Shown: one piece after another, positions 18,590 to 27,041 of the stretch
Layout of the letters: every line of letters starts with the position of its first letter
Numbering within the stretch: position 1 is the first letter of the stretch
Assembly (NCBI RefSeq): GCF_026163695.1
Contig: NZ_JAOTID010000018.1
Location: forward strand, 21,186-85,185
Direction: 5' to 3'
DNA from: Shumkonia mesophila
GTDB lineage: Bacteria > Pseudomonadota > Alphaproteobacteria > Rhodospirillales > Shumkoniaceae
DNA length: 64,000 nucleotides
Notes under the pieces: model-generated
Told to the model about the DNA's origin: nothing
Seen by the model: only the letters and a program-made list of their open reading frames with translations
Databases searched by the model: none
Program-made: the position numbers and the translations under genes

Positions 18590-21301
18590 ATGTTCAAGAA
18601 AGGGATCGAGGGTTTCCCATACTACATGGGCGTGAACTCGCTGGCCGACATCGCGACGGCCGAGGATCGCGTCTGCGTGCTCAACATCCTGGGCGGCGAG
18701 TCGAAGGTCGTCACCCCTATCAGCCATGCCTTTTCGGGCGGCAACGTGGTGTTCGGCACCTCGGCCGGGCGGCGCGGCCAGGTCCTGAAAACGCCGGCCG
18801 GCGACATTCCGGTCTTTAACAACGTGCTGGAGGGCCTCGACGACGGTTTGACCTTCAACACCGGGGTGGTCTATCTGCCGCCGTCCGGGGTCCGCGACGG
18901 CGTCGCCGAACTGATCCGGGTCAATGCCGCGCTTGAGAAGATCGTCATCCTGACCGAGAAGGTAGCGGTCCACGATGCCCGCGAGATCCGGGCGCTGGGA
19001 CAGATCAACGGCATCGACATCTTCGGCGCCAACTGCCTGGGCATCGCCGATTCCTGGAACCGGGTGCGCATCGGCGGCGCGCTGGGCGGCGATCACCCCG
19101 ATGAATCGCTGTTCAAGGGCTCCATCGCCATCTTTTCCAACTCCGGGGGCTTCACCACCACCATCGCCCAGTACCTGGCCATGGAAGGCTGGGGGACGAC
19201 GACGGTGATCTCCTCGGGCAAGGACGTCTACATCCACTATGCCGCGCGCGATTTCGCCCACGGGCTCAAGAACGACGGGCGCTCCGCCGCGGCCGTCCTC
19301 TACTGCGAGCCGGGCGGCTATTACGAACGCGGCGTGGATTTCGGCAAGCCGGTCGTCGCCTGCGTGGTCGGCCGCTGGAAATCCAAGATCACGCGCGCCG
19401 TCGGCCACGCCGGCGCCATGGCCGGCTCGGGCGACAGCGCCGAGGACAAAGAGCGCTGGTTCCTGGAATCCTTGGGCGTCGAGGCCGAATTCACCCCCGA
19501 ACACCCGGTCTGTTCGGCCAAGGGCGCCCTGGTCACCAACATCGCGCATATCCCGGCCGCGCTGACCGCCGTCATGAAGCTTCATGGCGCCAAACCCGAT
19601 TTCGCGCCGCGCGGCACGCTGACGCTGAAACCCTGGCTGGCCAACACCCAGGGCATCCGGCTGCCGGCCGAGCTCGACCTGCCGGTGGTGACGGCGCCCG
19701 AGCCTTACGCGGCGCAGATCGTCGCCCTGCAACGCCAGATCGGCGCGGTCATCCCGCGCCAGGGGATGAAGGACAGGTCCGGCGCCTCGGTCATGGACGG
19801 CCAGACCCAGGTCACCAGCGTCCATGGCCACTCGGTGCTCGATCTCGCCATGGAGCCCCTGGAGGCCAATTTCGCCCTGCCCCTGGTCCACGAGATCTGC
19901 GGCGAGAACGACCGCAAGATGCTGGACATCGCCATCGCCGCCGAGGTCAACCTGGTCGGCGACGCCACGCTGATCGCCGCCGACGCCGCCCGCGAGGCCG
20001 GCAATTCGCCGAACAGCGTGATGGCGGCGGCGGCCTCGATCGTCGGCCCCAAGCGGGTGGAGCGGGCGCTGGCCTGCACCAAGGCGCTTATCGACCTCTT
20101 CGCCCACTCGGGGCTCAAGGATTCGCGCGACGAGGGATTCGATTTTTCGAAAATCAAGGTGGACGAGGCGACGCGGACTCTCTTCATGGCGACCCCCGCC
20201 GAAAAGGACGATCCGCGGCCGGAGGCCATGCTGAAGGCCGTCGGCGATCGCGGCAGCACCTCGGCGTTCCTGGCCTTCCTGGGCACGCTCAAGGGCCGTC
20301 CCTCGCGCGACGCCATTCTGGCGGCCATCGCGCTCACCATCTCGTGGGGGCCGCTGATGCGCAAGCGCATCTCGCGCCTGACGGCGGAAACCCTGCCGTG
20401 GTACCTGCGCCTCTATGGCGTCATGATCGGGGCGACAATCCCGGGCCGCCATCATCAGAGGGGCTCGCTCTACGGCATTCCGCGCGCCGAGCGGTTCGGC
20501 CGCTGGACGGTGGCCGACCTGATGTTCCTGGCCATCACCGGCAAGAAGCCCGAGGGCGACGAGGCCCGGCCGCTGCAGATGCTGATCGGGCTTCTGATCT
20601 CCAACGGCCCCGGCTCGATCTCGGCGCAGGGGGCCAAGGGCGCCGTTTCGGCCGACGGGCCGCAGACCCCCGGGCGGGTGCAGATCAACAAGGGCATGGT
20701 CGGCTTTTTGACCCACACCGGCTATTCGCACGGCGGCAACGGCTTCGAGGGCATGGCCTTCCTGCTCGAGCGCTTCAAATCGACCGGCCTCAAGGACCCG
20801 ACGGATGCCGGCCACGGCCTCGACTTGAAGGCGATGGCGGCGGAATTCGCCGCCACCTACAAGGCCGAGAAGGCGCGCAGCAAGGAGATGGGGGATGAAA
20901 CCCGCGCGCTGCCGGGCGTCCATCATCCGGTGTTCAAGGGCAAGGCCGTCAACTACGACCCGCGCGAGCGCTTCATCGCCAAGCTGCTGGAAGATCGCGG
21001 CGACTACAACATCTTCCACGCCTTCTACTGCGAGCTGGTCCAGGCGCTCTATGCCGCCGGCGCCTCGCGCTACGTTTTCTGCGTCAACGTCGACGCCGTG
21101 ATCGCCTCGCTGCTGCTGGCGGTGCTGTGGAAGGATTACAAGGAAGGACGGCTGACCGAAAAGGATCTCGAATCGGCGGCGTTCACGGTGTTCCTCTACG
21201 GGCGCATGATCGGCTGCGCGGCGGAAATCGACGACCATCTCAATCGGGGTCGCAACATGGATACCCGCACGTCGGCTTCCGCGTGCGGCTTCGTCGTCTG
21301 A
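18590..21301 (+). CDS. ATP-citrate lyase-type large subunit (CoA-ligase plus citrate synthase-like domain)
   Basis: 903-residue fusion. Residues about 1-330 form a CoA-binding/ligase domain with the phosphohistidine site GHAGAMAG (His273) and SNSGGFTTTIA. Residues about 400-550 are a variable linker. The C-terminal third is citrate-synthase-like with GRHHQRGSLYG (about residue 620), TGYSHGGNGFEGM (about 710) and a closing FLYGRMIGCAAEIDDH segment. This is the module order of ATP-citrate lyase. It is co-transcribed with the ATP-grasp subunit. The pair resembles the divergent citrate lyases reported from Magnetococcus-type bacteria (recalled, not checked). The likely role is cytosolic acetyl-CoA formation or reductive TCA-type citrate cleavage. 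Confidence 0.78.
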   Translation: MFKKGIEGFPYYMGVNSLADIATAEDRVCVLNILGGESKVVTPISHAFSGGNVVFGTSAGRRGQVLKTPAGDIPVFNNVLEGLDDGLTFNTGVVYLPPSGVRDGVAELIRVNAALEKIVILTEKVAVHDAREIRALGQINGIDIFGANCLGIADSWNRVRIGGALGGDHPDESLFKGSIAIFSNSGGFTTTIAQYLAMEGWGTTTVISSGKDVYIHYAARDFAHGLKNDGRSAAAVLYCEPGGYYERGVDFGKPVVACVVGRWKSKITRAVGHAGAMAGSGDSAEDKERWFLESLGVEAEFTPEHPVCSAKGALVTNIAHIPAALTAVMKLHGAKPDFAPRGTLTLKPWLANTQGIRLPAELDLPVVTAPEPYAAQIVALQRQIGAVIPRQGMKDRSGASVMDGQTQVTSVHGHSVLDLAMEPLEANFALPLVHEICGENDRKMLDIAIAAEVNLVGDATLIAADAAREAGNSPNSVMAAAASIVGPKRVERALACTKALIDLFAHSGLKDSRDEGFDFSKIKVDEATRTLFMATPAEKDDPRPEAMLKAVGDRGSTSAFLAFLGTLKGRPSRDAILAAIALTISWGPLMRKRISRLTAETLPWYLRLYGVMIGATIPGRHHQRGSLYGIPRAERFGRWTVADLMFLAITGKKPEGDEARPLQMLIGLLISNGPGSISAQGAKGAVSADGPQTPGRVQINKGMVGFLTHTGYSHGGNGFEGMAFLLERFKSTGLKDPTDAGHGLDLKAMAAEFAATYKAEKARSKEMGDETRALPGVHHPVFKGKAVNYDPRERFIAKLLEDRGDYNIFHAFYCELVQALYAAGASRYVFCVNVDAVIASLLLAVLWKDYKEGRLTEKDLESAAFTVFLYGRMIGCAAEIDDHLNRGRNMDTRTSASACGFVV

Positions 21302-21531
21302 GGTGTGGATCTGCAAGGGCGCCGGCCGTCCCCAGTGCCTCGTTGACTCCCCGTGTTGCAGGCGGGCAAGCGGCCCATCGTTTCCGCGCCGCAAGTTTTT
21401 TCCGGATTCTGCGTAAGAGGCGGCGGCGTTCGGCCGTGTAATCATCAAGACGCCCGTTTTGCCGGGTGTTCGCGACGGGCGGCCAGAAGGACCTCCAACG
21501 CCGCCAACCTTTATCAAGGAGCCAAAAAATC

Positions 21532-22098
21532 ATGGTCTCATCCATCTCGTCCGCGCTCAGCAGCGCCATCGACTATGCGCGGATGCAGAAAGACCTGTTC
21601 GCCAAGGCCGACAGCGACGGCGACGGCGAACTCAGCCTCACCGAGTTCGGGGCCGCCAAGCCGGCCGACGCGCCGGTCGAAGGCCCGACGTCGAGCGAAC
21701 TGTTTGCCAATCTCGACTCCGATCAGGACGGTTCCCTGACCGAGGAAGAGATGCAGGCCGGCGCCCAGAAGATGGGCCCGCCGCCCGGCGGCATGCCGCC
21801 GGCCCAGGGCCTGAGCGACGACAGCGTCAAAACCCTGCTCGAACTGCTGGCCGAGGAACTCGAAGAGTCCCTGACCCAGATCGCCAGCGACGAGGAGGAG
21901 GCATCCGAGGAAGCGACCTCGGCCGCCCAGGCTGAAGACGGATCCGAAACCGCCGCCGAAGTCAGCGACGAGGAGGAGGAAAAAGCGCTTGCGCTGATTC
22001 AACAAGTCATCGACGACTATCGAAACGCTCAGGCCTCTTACATGAGCGCGCAGAACCTGGCGGCCGATACCACCGGCAGGGTTTCGACGGTCGGTTGA
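21532..22098 (+). CDS. EF-hand calcium-binding protein
   Basis: 188-residue acidic protein with two canonical EF-hand loops: DSDGDGELSLTE (about residues 27-38) and DSDQDGSLTEEE (about 62-73). A Pro/Gly-rich linker and a long Glu/Asp/Ala-rich segment follow. There is no signal peptide or membrane segment. The ATG at 21532 follows AAGGAG at 21516-21521. The role is unknown; it lies just upstream of an ECF sigma gene, with 67 bases between. Confidence 0.85.
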   Translation: MVSSISSALSSAIDYARMQKDLFAKADSDGDGELSLTEFGAAKPADAPVEGPTSSELFANLDSDQDGSLTEEEMQAGAQKMGPPPGGMPPAQGLSDDSVKTLLELLAEELEESLTQIASDEEEASEEATSAAQAEDGSETAAEVSDEEEEKALALIQQVIDDYRNAQASYMSAQNLAADTTGRVSTVG

Positions 22099-22165
22099 AA
22101 CCCGGCCTTCCGGCCGGCCTGTTTCGGGGGGGTGATGGCAAGACCCGGGGTCGAGAGGGGCGCGG

Positions 22166-22750
22166 GTGTCCCGGTCAACCGGTGAAAACCGTGTGGACGT
22201 CGACCTTTTGCGCCTTGTCGCCCGGGGTGATCCGGCGGCGCTGCGCGCCCTGGTCTCGCGCCATCTCCCCCGCGTTCTCAGGATGGCCGAGCGGCTGACC
22301 GGCAATCCCTCGGACGCCGAGGAAATCGCCCAGGAGACGATGATTCGCCTGTGGCGGGTGGCGCGAACCTGGAAGCCGGAGGGGGCGCGTTTCGACACCT
22401 GGCTTTATCGGGTCACGGTCAACCTGTGCATCGACCGCCAGCGGAAGCGGCCGATGGAATCGCTGGACGGGGTGGCCGAGATGGCGTCTTCGGAAAAAGG
22501 CGCCTTCGCCGCCGTCCATGGCGGCCAGATGAACACCCTGGTCCGTCAACTGCTGGAGTGTCTGCCGGAAAAGCAACGCATCGCACTTGTCTTGTCTTAC
22601 TATGAGGAACTGACATCTCGGGAGGTCGCCGAGATCATGGAGACAACTCCCGGCGCGGTATTGGGACTGCTGTTCCGCGGGCGCCAAGCGCTCAAGGGCA
22701 TGCTGACCGCGGCGGGAGTGGAGGGTTGGGACAGTGAACCAGAAACCTGA
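22166..22750 (+). CDS. ECF-type RNA polymerase sigma factor
   Basis: 194-residue sigma-70 family protein of the extracytoplasmic-function class. It has a region 2 with DAEEIAQETMIRLWRVARTW and FDTWLYRVTVNLCIDRQRK, and a region 4 with LPEKQRIALVLSYYEELTSREVAEIM and GAVLGLLFRGRQALK. It starts at GTG 22166. The next gene overlaps it by 17 bases and encodes a membrane protein probably acting as the anti-sigma factor. Confidence 0.92.
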   Translation: MSRSTGENRVDVDLLRLVARGDPAALRALVSRHLPRVLRMAERLTGNPSDAEEIAQETMIRLWRVARTWKPEGARFDTWLYRVTVNLCIDRQRKRPMESLDGVAEMASSEKGAFAAVHGGQMNTLVRQLLECLPEKQRIALVLSYYEELTSREVAEIMETTPGAVLGLLFRGRQALKGMLTAAGVEGWDSEPET

Positions 22751-23150
22751 AGACGACGCCGACATTCTCGGCGTTTTCGGCGCCGATCCGAAACGCTGGC
22801 CGCCGGATAGGCGGGCCGCGACGGAACAACGTTTGCGCGATGATCTGCGGGCCCGGCGCGCCTGGGCCGAGGCGGCCCGCCTCGATGCCGTCCTCGACGG
22901 CTATGGCCTCGCCGACGATCCGGCGCGCCTGGCCGCCGTCGGCGAGGCCATCCTTGCCGAGATCGCGGGGATGGAGGACGCCGATGACTGGGCCTTGGGC
23001 CCGATCGGCTGGCCGCAGGGGCTCGGCGTGGCCTCCGCCGTCGGCCTGCTGACCGCGGCGCTTCTGGTGTTCGGCCTGCCGATGGCGACCGGTACCGAGG
23101 CCGGACTGCACGACATGCTGGCCTCGACCCTGTGGCTGGGAACCTATTAG
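22734..23150 (+). CDS. putative anti-sigma membrane protein
   Basis: 138-residue protein starting at GTG 22734 inside the sigma gene. The first 90 residues are charged and cytosolic (WPPDRRAATEQRLRDDLRA), followed by one membrane helix (about residues 98-118) and a short periplasmic tail. Position, overlap and topology fit an anti-sigma factor, though no known anti-sigma domain such as a zinc motif is visible. It is followed within 3 bases by a Spy/CnrX-like gene. Confidence 0.65.
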   Translation: MNQKPEDDADILGVFGADPKRWPPDRRAATEQRLRDDLRARRAWAEAARLDAVLDGYGLADDPARLAAVGEAILAEIAGMEDADDWALGPIGWPQGLGVASAVGLLTAALLVFGLPMATGTEAGLHDMLASTLWLGTY

Positions 23151-23152
23151 CC

Positions 23153-23602
23153 ATGAAGGCTCCGGTCGCGCTCAGGCGGTGGCGGGCGGCCCTGTTCTGG
23201 GGCTCGCTCGCGCTCAACATCGTGCTGGTGGGGATATTCGTCCTTCACCCGCGCCTGCCGTTCATGCCGCCCCCGCCACCCCCGCCGCCGCCCGAGGTCA
23301 TCATCGAGGAGATGGCGGACCGGCTGGACGCCGCCGATCGCAAGGTCTTCGAAACCGCCGTCGCCACGCGGAAGGCCGAGATCCTGGCCCGCCATCAGGC
23401 CATCGGCGCCCATTTCGACGCCTTCAAGGCGGAATTTCTCCGCCAGCCGTTCGACGGCCACCGCTTCCAGGATGCCAAGGCCAAGTTGGACGACGCCCGC
23501 GCCGCCTTCGAATCGGTGGTCATGGAAACCATGGTCGAATCGCTTGCCGCCATATCGCCGTCCGGCCGCGAGCGCCTGAGCCGGATGCCCGGCCCGCCAT
23601 GA
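23153..23602 (+). CDS. CnrX/Spy-like periplasmic heavy-metal resistance protein
   Basis: 149-residue protein with an N-terminal membrane anchor (about residues 13-33), a striking PPPPPPPPP run (about 43-52) and a helical periplasmic domain rich in Glu, Arg and Ala of the heavy-metal-resistance/CnrX type. The order sigma factor, membrane partner and anchored metal sensor matches CnrYXH-like signalling modules, suggesting it senses metal or envelope stress for the ECF sigma factor. Confidence 0.7.
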   Translation: MKAPVALRRWRAALFWGSLALNIVLVGIFVLHPRLPFMPPPPPPPPPEVIIEEMADRLDAADRKVFETAVATRKAEILARHQAIGAHFDAFKAEFLRQPFDGHRFQDAKAKLDDARAAFESVVMETMVESLAAISPSGRERLSRMPGPP

Positions 23603-23653
23603 GCGAATAATTTCGCTGACCGTGCATGGGCAAGGACAGGCGGGCGCCCGATC

Positions 23654-23986
23654 CTACGCCGGGCTGGACAGCTTCATGAGCACGAGACCGCCGACGATCA
23701 TCAGGGCGGCCAGGATGCGCATCCCGCCGGCGGGTTCGCCCAGGAGCGCGATGCCCAGCACGAAGGCGCCCAACGTGCCGATCCCCGTCCACACGGCGTA
23801 GGCGGTGCCCAACGGCAGCGAGCGCATCGCCCACGCCAGCAGCGCGAAGCTGGCCACCGCGGTCACCGCCGTGACCACGCTTGGCCAGGGGCGGGTGAAG
23901 CCGTCGGACTGCTTCATGGCCGTGGCCCAGGCGACCTCGAACAGACCGGCGACGATCAGCGCAAACCAAGCCACGGCAGCCTCCAT
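23654..23986 (-). CDS. SMR family exporter, Gdx/SugE-type
   Basis: 110-residue four-helix small multidrug resistance protein. The conserved membrane Glu is in VAGLFEVAWATAMK. KQSDGFTRPWPS and LPLGTAYAVWTGIG are typical of the SugE/Gdx subgroup, which exports guanidinium. No guanidine riboswitch was recognised in the short upstream gap. It acts as a dimer in the inner membrane. Quaternary ammonium export is the alternative. Confidence 0.85.
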   Translation of the reverse strand: MEAAVAWFALIVAGLFEVAWATAMKQSDGFTRPWPSVVTAVTAVASFALLAWAMRSLPLGTAYAVWTGIGTLGAFVLGIALLGEPAGGMRILAALMIVGGLVLMKLSSPA

Positions 23987-24019
23987 CGATTGAAATGCCC
24001 GGCAGGAAGCGGCGGAACC

Positions 24020-24574
24020 TCAGCCGCCTCCGCCGATGAACTTCGCGAAGCCTTCGATGAACCCGGCCACGCGTTCGCGGGTGTCCTCGTCGGTCAGGTT
24101 GCCCTCGCCATCGAAGAGCGTGCCGGCCCTGGCCACCAGCAGGCGGCCCTCGAACCACGGCCTCGTGCCTAAGGTGCGCAGCACCGGCAGCCAGTGGGCC
24201 TGGGAGAGCGTCGTGCCGAAGCCGCCCGGCGAGGCACCCATCAGCGCCACCGGCTTGCCCTTGAAGAGATCCGTGCCGCCGGGCGGGCGGCTCATCCAGT
24301 CGATGGCGTTCTTGAAGACGCCCGGAATGCCGTTGTTGTATTCCGGCGTCGCCAGCAGCAGCCCGTCGGCACCTTTCAAGGCTTCCTTCAGGCGAGCCAC
24401 GGCCTCGGGCACGCCTTCGCCGGCCTCGACGTCGGCGTCAAAAAGGGGCACGCCACGGATCGATCGGGCATCGAGGGTGACGCCTGGCGGCGCCGCTTCG
24501 ACGGCGGCGCGCAGCAGTCCCGCGTTGTAGGATGCCTTTCGCAGACTGCCGGAAATTCCAAGGATGCGGGTCAT
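24020..24574 (-). CDS. NADPH-dependent FMN reductase family protein
   Basis: 184-residue flavodoxin-like protein with the phosphate-binding loop GISGSLRKASYN (residues 6-17) and ATPEYNNGIPGVFKNAIDW (about 75-93), both hallmarks of the NAD(P)H:FMN/quinone reductase family. It lies 11 bases after the DUF302 gene on the same strand, so it is probably co-transcribed. The substrate may be quinone, chromate or azo compounds. Confidence 0.9.
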   Translation of the reverse strand: MTRILGISGSLRKASYNAGLLRAAVEAAPPGVTLDARSIRGVPLFDADVEAGEGVPEAVARLKEALKGADGLLLATPEYNNGIPGVFKNAIDWMSRPPGGTDLFKGKPVALMGASPGGFGTTLSQAHWLPVLRTLGTRPWFEGRLLVARAGTLFDGEGNLTDEDTRERVAGFIEGFAKFIGGGG

Positions 24575-24585
24575 GCCGGCCGCGC

Positions 24586-25059
24586 TCAGGACAGGGCGTC
24601 GTCGACGATCTTGGCGAAGATGGCGTCGAGTTCGCCGGCCATGGCGTCGAGCTCGGCCACGCCATAAGGCGCGAACACTTGGCTCGGCGTGCGATAGGTC
24701 AGTCGGGCGGTGCCATCCGGCCGTTCGGTCACGTAAAGGCGCAGCGGCGCCTCGATGCCGGCCGCCTCGCTGGCCTTGAGCATGCGCACCGCGAAGTCGG
24801 GGCGGAACACCATAAGGACCCGGTTGCCCGGGATGGTGGCGCCGATCGTCTTGGCGCCGCAATCGGCGCACGCCTGGGCGACGACGGCCATGCGGTTGGC
24901 CTGGATGGCGCCGGTCAGCTTTTCGACGAAGGCCGCGAAGGGTTTGCCGGTGTCGACGGAACGCGCCCCCGGATAGGGCGACGGATTCTCGGCAACGGCC
25001 GGAATGGCGACAAGAAGCGTCAGCAGTCCGATCCACAAGGTTCGCGGGAAGACTCGCAT
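24586..25059 (-). CDS. secreted DUF302 family protein
   Basis: 157-residue protein with a signal peptide (VFPRTLWIGLLTLLVAIPAVA) and a DUF302 domain (FAAFVEKLTGAIQANRMAVV, FRPDFAVRMLKASEAAGIEAP). The ATG at 25059 has an excellent ribosome site (AAGGAGTTGGAC). The function of DUF302 is not established; it is a periplasmic, often redox- or stress-linked domain. It is co-oriented with the downstream FMN reductase. Confidence 0.82.
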   Translation of the reverse strand: MRVFPRTLWIGLLTLLVAIPAVAENPSPYPGARSVDTGKPFAAFVEKLTGAIQANRMAVVAQACADCGAKTIGATIPGNRVLMVFRPDFAVRMLKASEAAGIEAPLRLYVTERPDGTARLTYRTPSQVFAPYGVAELDAMAGELDAIFAKIVDDALS

Positions 25060-25275
25060 GTCCAACTCCTTGGGCGGGTTGCGGCGACGGCCGGCAACGT
25101 CCGGGGAAGGGAACGGGTAAGGGCCATGGATATGGGGAGAGCGAGCGGCCCCGTCAGCCCCGGCGGCGAACACACAACCGTGAGCGCGATGACGCCGCGG
25201 CGAGGGTCATGGCGCCGGGGGCGGCGGGTGCCTTAAGCGCTCTCCTCCGCCGCCGCGCCGTAATCTGCGGCCGGG

Positions 25276-25758
25276 TCAGCTTTCCGGCTTCTCGGCGGCC
25301 GGGGGATCGAAGTCGATGCGCTTCCACGCGTTGCAGCGGATGCTTTCCTCGCCCGGCTCGTTGCCGGTCGGATTGGGGATCCTGAACGTAATCGACTGGA
25401 CGGGGATCTCGAAGATGTCGCGCAGGTTGCCTTCGATCTCGATGGTATTGCCGTTGCGAAGACTCACCCTCCCGAACCCGATCCTGCACGTGCCGCTGAT
25501 CCTCAGCGCCTGGATGGAGGCGATCTCATCGACCGGCAGGTTCACCGGCCCGTGGGTGCCAAGGTCGCTCACCTGCCACGCCGGGACGTCCTTCATCGGA
25601 ACGATGGCGCCCTTGAGCTCGCGGCCGACAAGCTGGACGGTGGCCGTGCGCTCGGCCGCGCCGGCCATGGCCGGGGCCAGAATGGCAACGCCCGCCAAGG
25701 CCGCAAGAAGCCACCCGCAGATCCATCGCCCCGTTATTGCGCCTGTCCCTGTTGCCAC
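25276..25758 (-). CDS. secreted protein of unknown function
   Basis: 160-residue protein with an N-terminal membrane/signal segment (WICGWLLAALAGVAILAPAM) and a predicted beta-rich domain. Two Cys (GTCRIGFG and SIRCNAW) may form a disulfide. It contains RVSLRNGNTIEIEGNLRDIF-like strands. No family is recognised. It stands alone between the DUF302 gene and a cupin gene. Confidence 0.65.
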   Translation of the reverse strand: MATGTGAITGRWICGWLLAALAGVAILAPAMAGAAERTATVQLVGRELKGAIVPMKDVPAWQVSDLGTHGPVNLPVDEIASIQALRISGTCRIGFGRVSLRNGNTIEIEGNLRDIFEIPVQSITFRIPNPTGNEPGEESIRCNAWKRIDFDPPAAEKPES

Positions 25759-25883
25759 TGTCCGCTCCTGATCAGCCGCCGAAAAAGCGTGTCATGCCGA
25801 TTTTGGTTCCTAACCGGGCCGGCCGCAAGCCCGCCCGTAAAGGCGCGCCGCCGGCGCCGGGGCGGTGGGCGCTTCGAGCGGTC

Positions 25884-26414
25884 TCAGCCGCCGTTGCGCC
25901 AGTGGCGGATGAGCGGGCCGGCGGCGCCGTAGACGGGGCAGGCGGCGGGCAGCGCCACCCGGGCGATGGCGGCCTTGGCCCGCTCGTGCTCGGCCGGGTC
26001 GCCCCACAGGAGGTCGGGGCCGATGCCGCCGGGATAGGCGCCGACGACCACAAGGTCGGCGCTGGCCCGCTCGCGCTTGTGGCCGGTGCCGGCCGGCAGG
26101 AGGACGACGTCGCCGGCCGCGACCTCGACGGCGGCGCCCGCCGGCCCGCCCAGGGTGACGGTGGCGGTGCCGGCGACGATGCCCAGCACCTCGTGTCCGG
26201 TGGAATGGAAGTGATGGTCCGCATAAATCCCGTTGCGCCAGGCGCCGGGCCAGCCGTTGGCGGCGAAAAGCGCGGCGCAGGTCTCGGCGTCGACGGCGTC
26301 GGGAACCAGCGCCCCGCGATAGAGGAGGGCGGGCAGGGACGGGTTGTTGGGAATTCGCCCGTCGTCGGCGAACGTCAGGGTTTCCACCTTCAGGTGCTCA
26401 ACCGGTACCGGCAT
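25884..26414 (-). CDS. cupin domain protein (YjlB-like)
   Basis: 176-residue single cupin. Motif 1 is seen as HHFHSTGHEVLGIVAGTATV (metal-binding His and Glu), and motif 2 as GDVVLLPAGTGHKR. N- and C-terminal extensions (PALLYRG; WGDPAEHERAKAAIARVALP) resemble the YjlB family. ATG 26414 has a GAGGG ribosome site; another ATG 30 bases upstream lacks one. The reaction is unknown. Confidence 0.8.
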   Translation of the reverse strand: MPVPVEHLKVETLTFADDGRIPNNPSLPALLYRGALVPDAVDAETCAALFAANGWPGAWRNGIYADHHFHSTGHEVLGIVAGTATVTLGGPAGAAVEVAAGDVVLLPAGTGHKRERASADLVVVGAYPGGIGPDLLWGDPAEHERAKAAIARVALPAACPVYGAAGPLIRHWRNGG

Positions 26415-27041
26415 GGTGCCCTCGCTTTCCAATCTCTCTGGCATATGGGCGCCCGGCCGGCCCCGGTCAAACCGAGTCCCGGCGGGGCCGAGGGGGCGAG
26501 CCTGAGGCTCTGCAGAACCGCCCAGCAGCGGGATCTTGATATTATCCTATGATAGGTATATATTCATCATTAAAACCTTGCCTCCAGGCCTGGGTGCTGG
26601 AGGCTTCGGGCGGCGGCCCCGGGCGGGGCACCGGTCCCGTTCGAGACTCGCTCGAATACCATAACGCACTGAAATCAAACAGGAAAACGCCAAAATGATG
26701 ACAAATGGCGACAGATGATGACATTCCTATCGATGAAATTGCCTTTTTCCCGTTTGATGTCAGGAGGTTGGCGAGCGGCGAAGAGCCCGACCGTCGTCAT
26801 CTTGCGGCCGGGGCGGAAGGCCGGCGGGCGCGGTCTGAATCGACGAGTCTAGGCGATGCGCGTTGATGAAACCAACCTTGCGAGCGCTCGCCTCTCGTCG
26901 ATCCGGTTCTGCCCGTCGCCCCGAAGTCGTGGGCGGGAACGGCCGCCCGCGCAGCCCCGTCCCGCCTCATTTCCCATCGACCCGATTTGCGCCGGCCTCT
27001 AAGGTAGGCGCGGCGGGATCGGTTGGGATGTGGGATCGTCG
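26415..27041. other. 627-base intergenic region
   Basis: Contains an AT-rich island at about 26530-26570 and 26650-26750 with CCTATGATAGG-type dyads, which may hold promoters. The element at 26975-27018 is shared with 17100-17145. No B12 riboswitch box was found before the corrinoid importer, and no gene was recognised. Confidence 0.5.

Noticed and set aside
17234..21517. A 1427-codon open frame on the minus strand
   Set aside because: It is the antisense of the two citrate-lyase-like genes. Their plus-strand frames have clear domains; the minus frame is low-complexity and lacks motifs. GC-rich coding DNA gives such frames.
23987..24019. Guanidine riboswitch ahead of the SMR exporter
   Set aside because: The gap upstream of the gene is only about 30 bases, too short for a class I aptamer.
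26415..27041. Cobalamin riboswitch upstream of the corrinoid importer
   Set aside because: No B12 box (GCCACTG) or the flanking conserved helices could be found in the upstream region.
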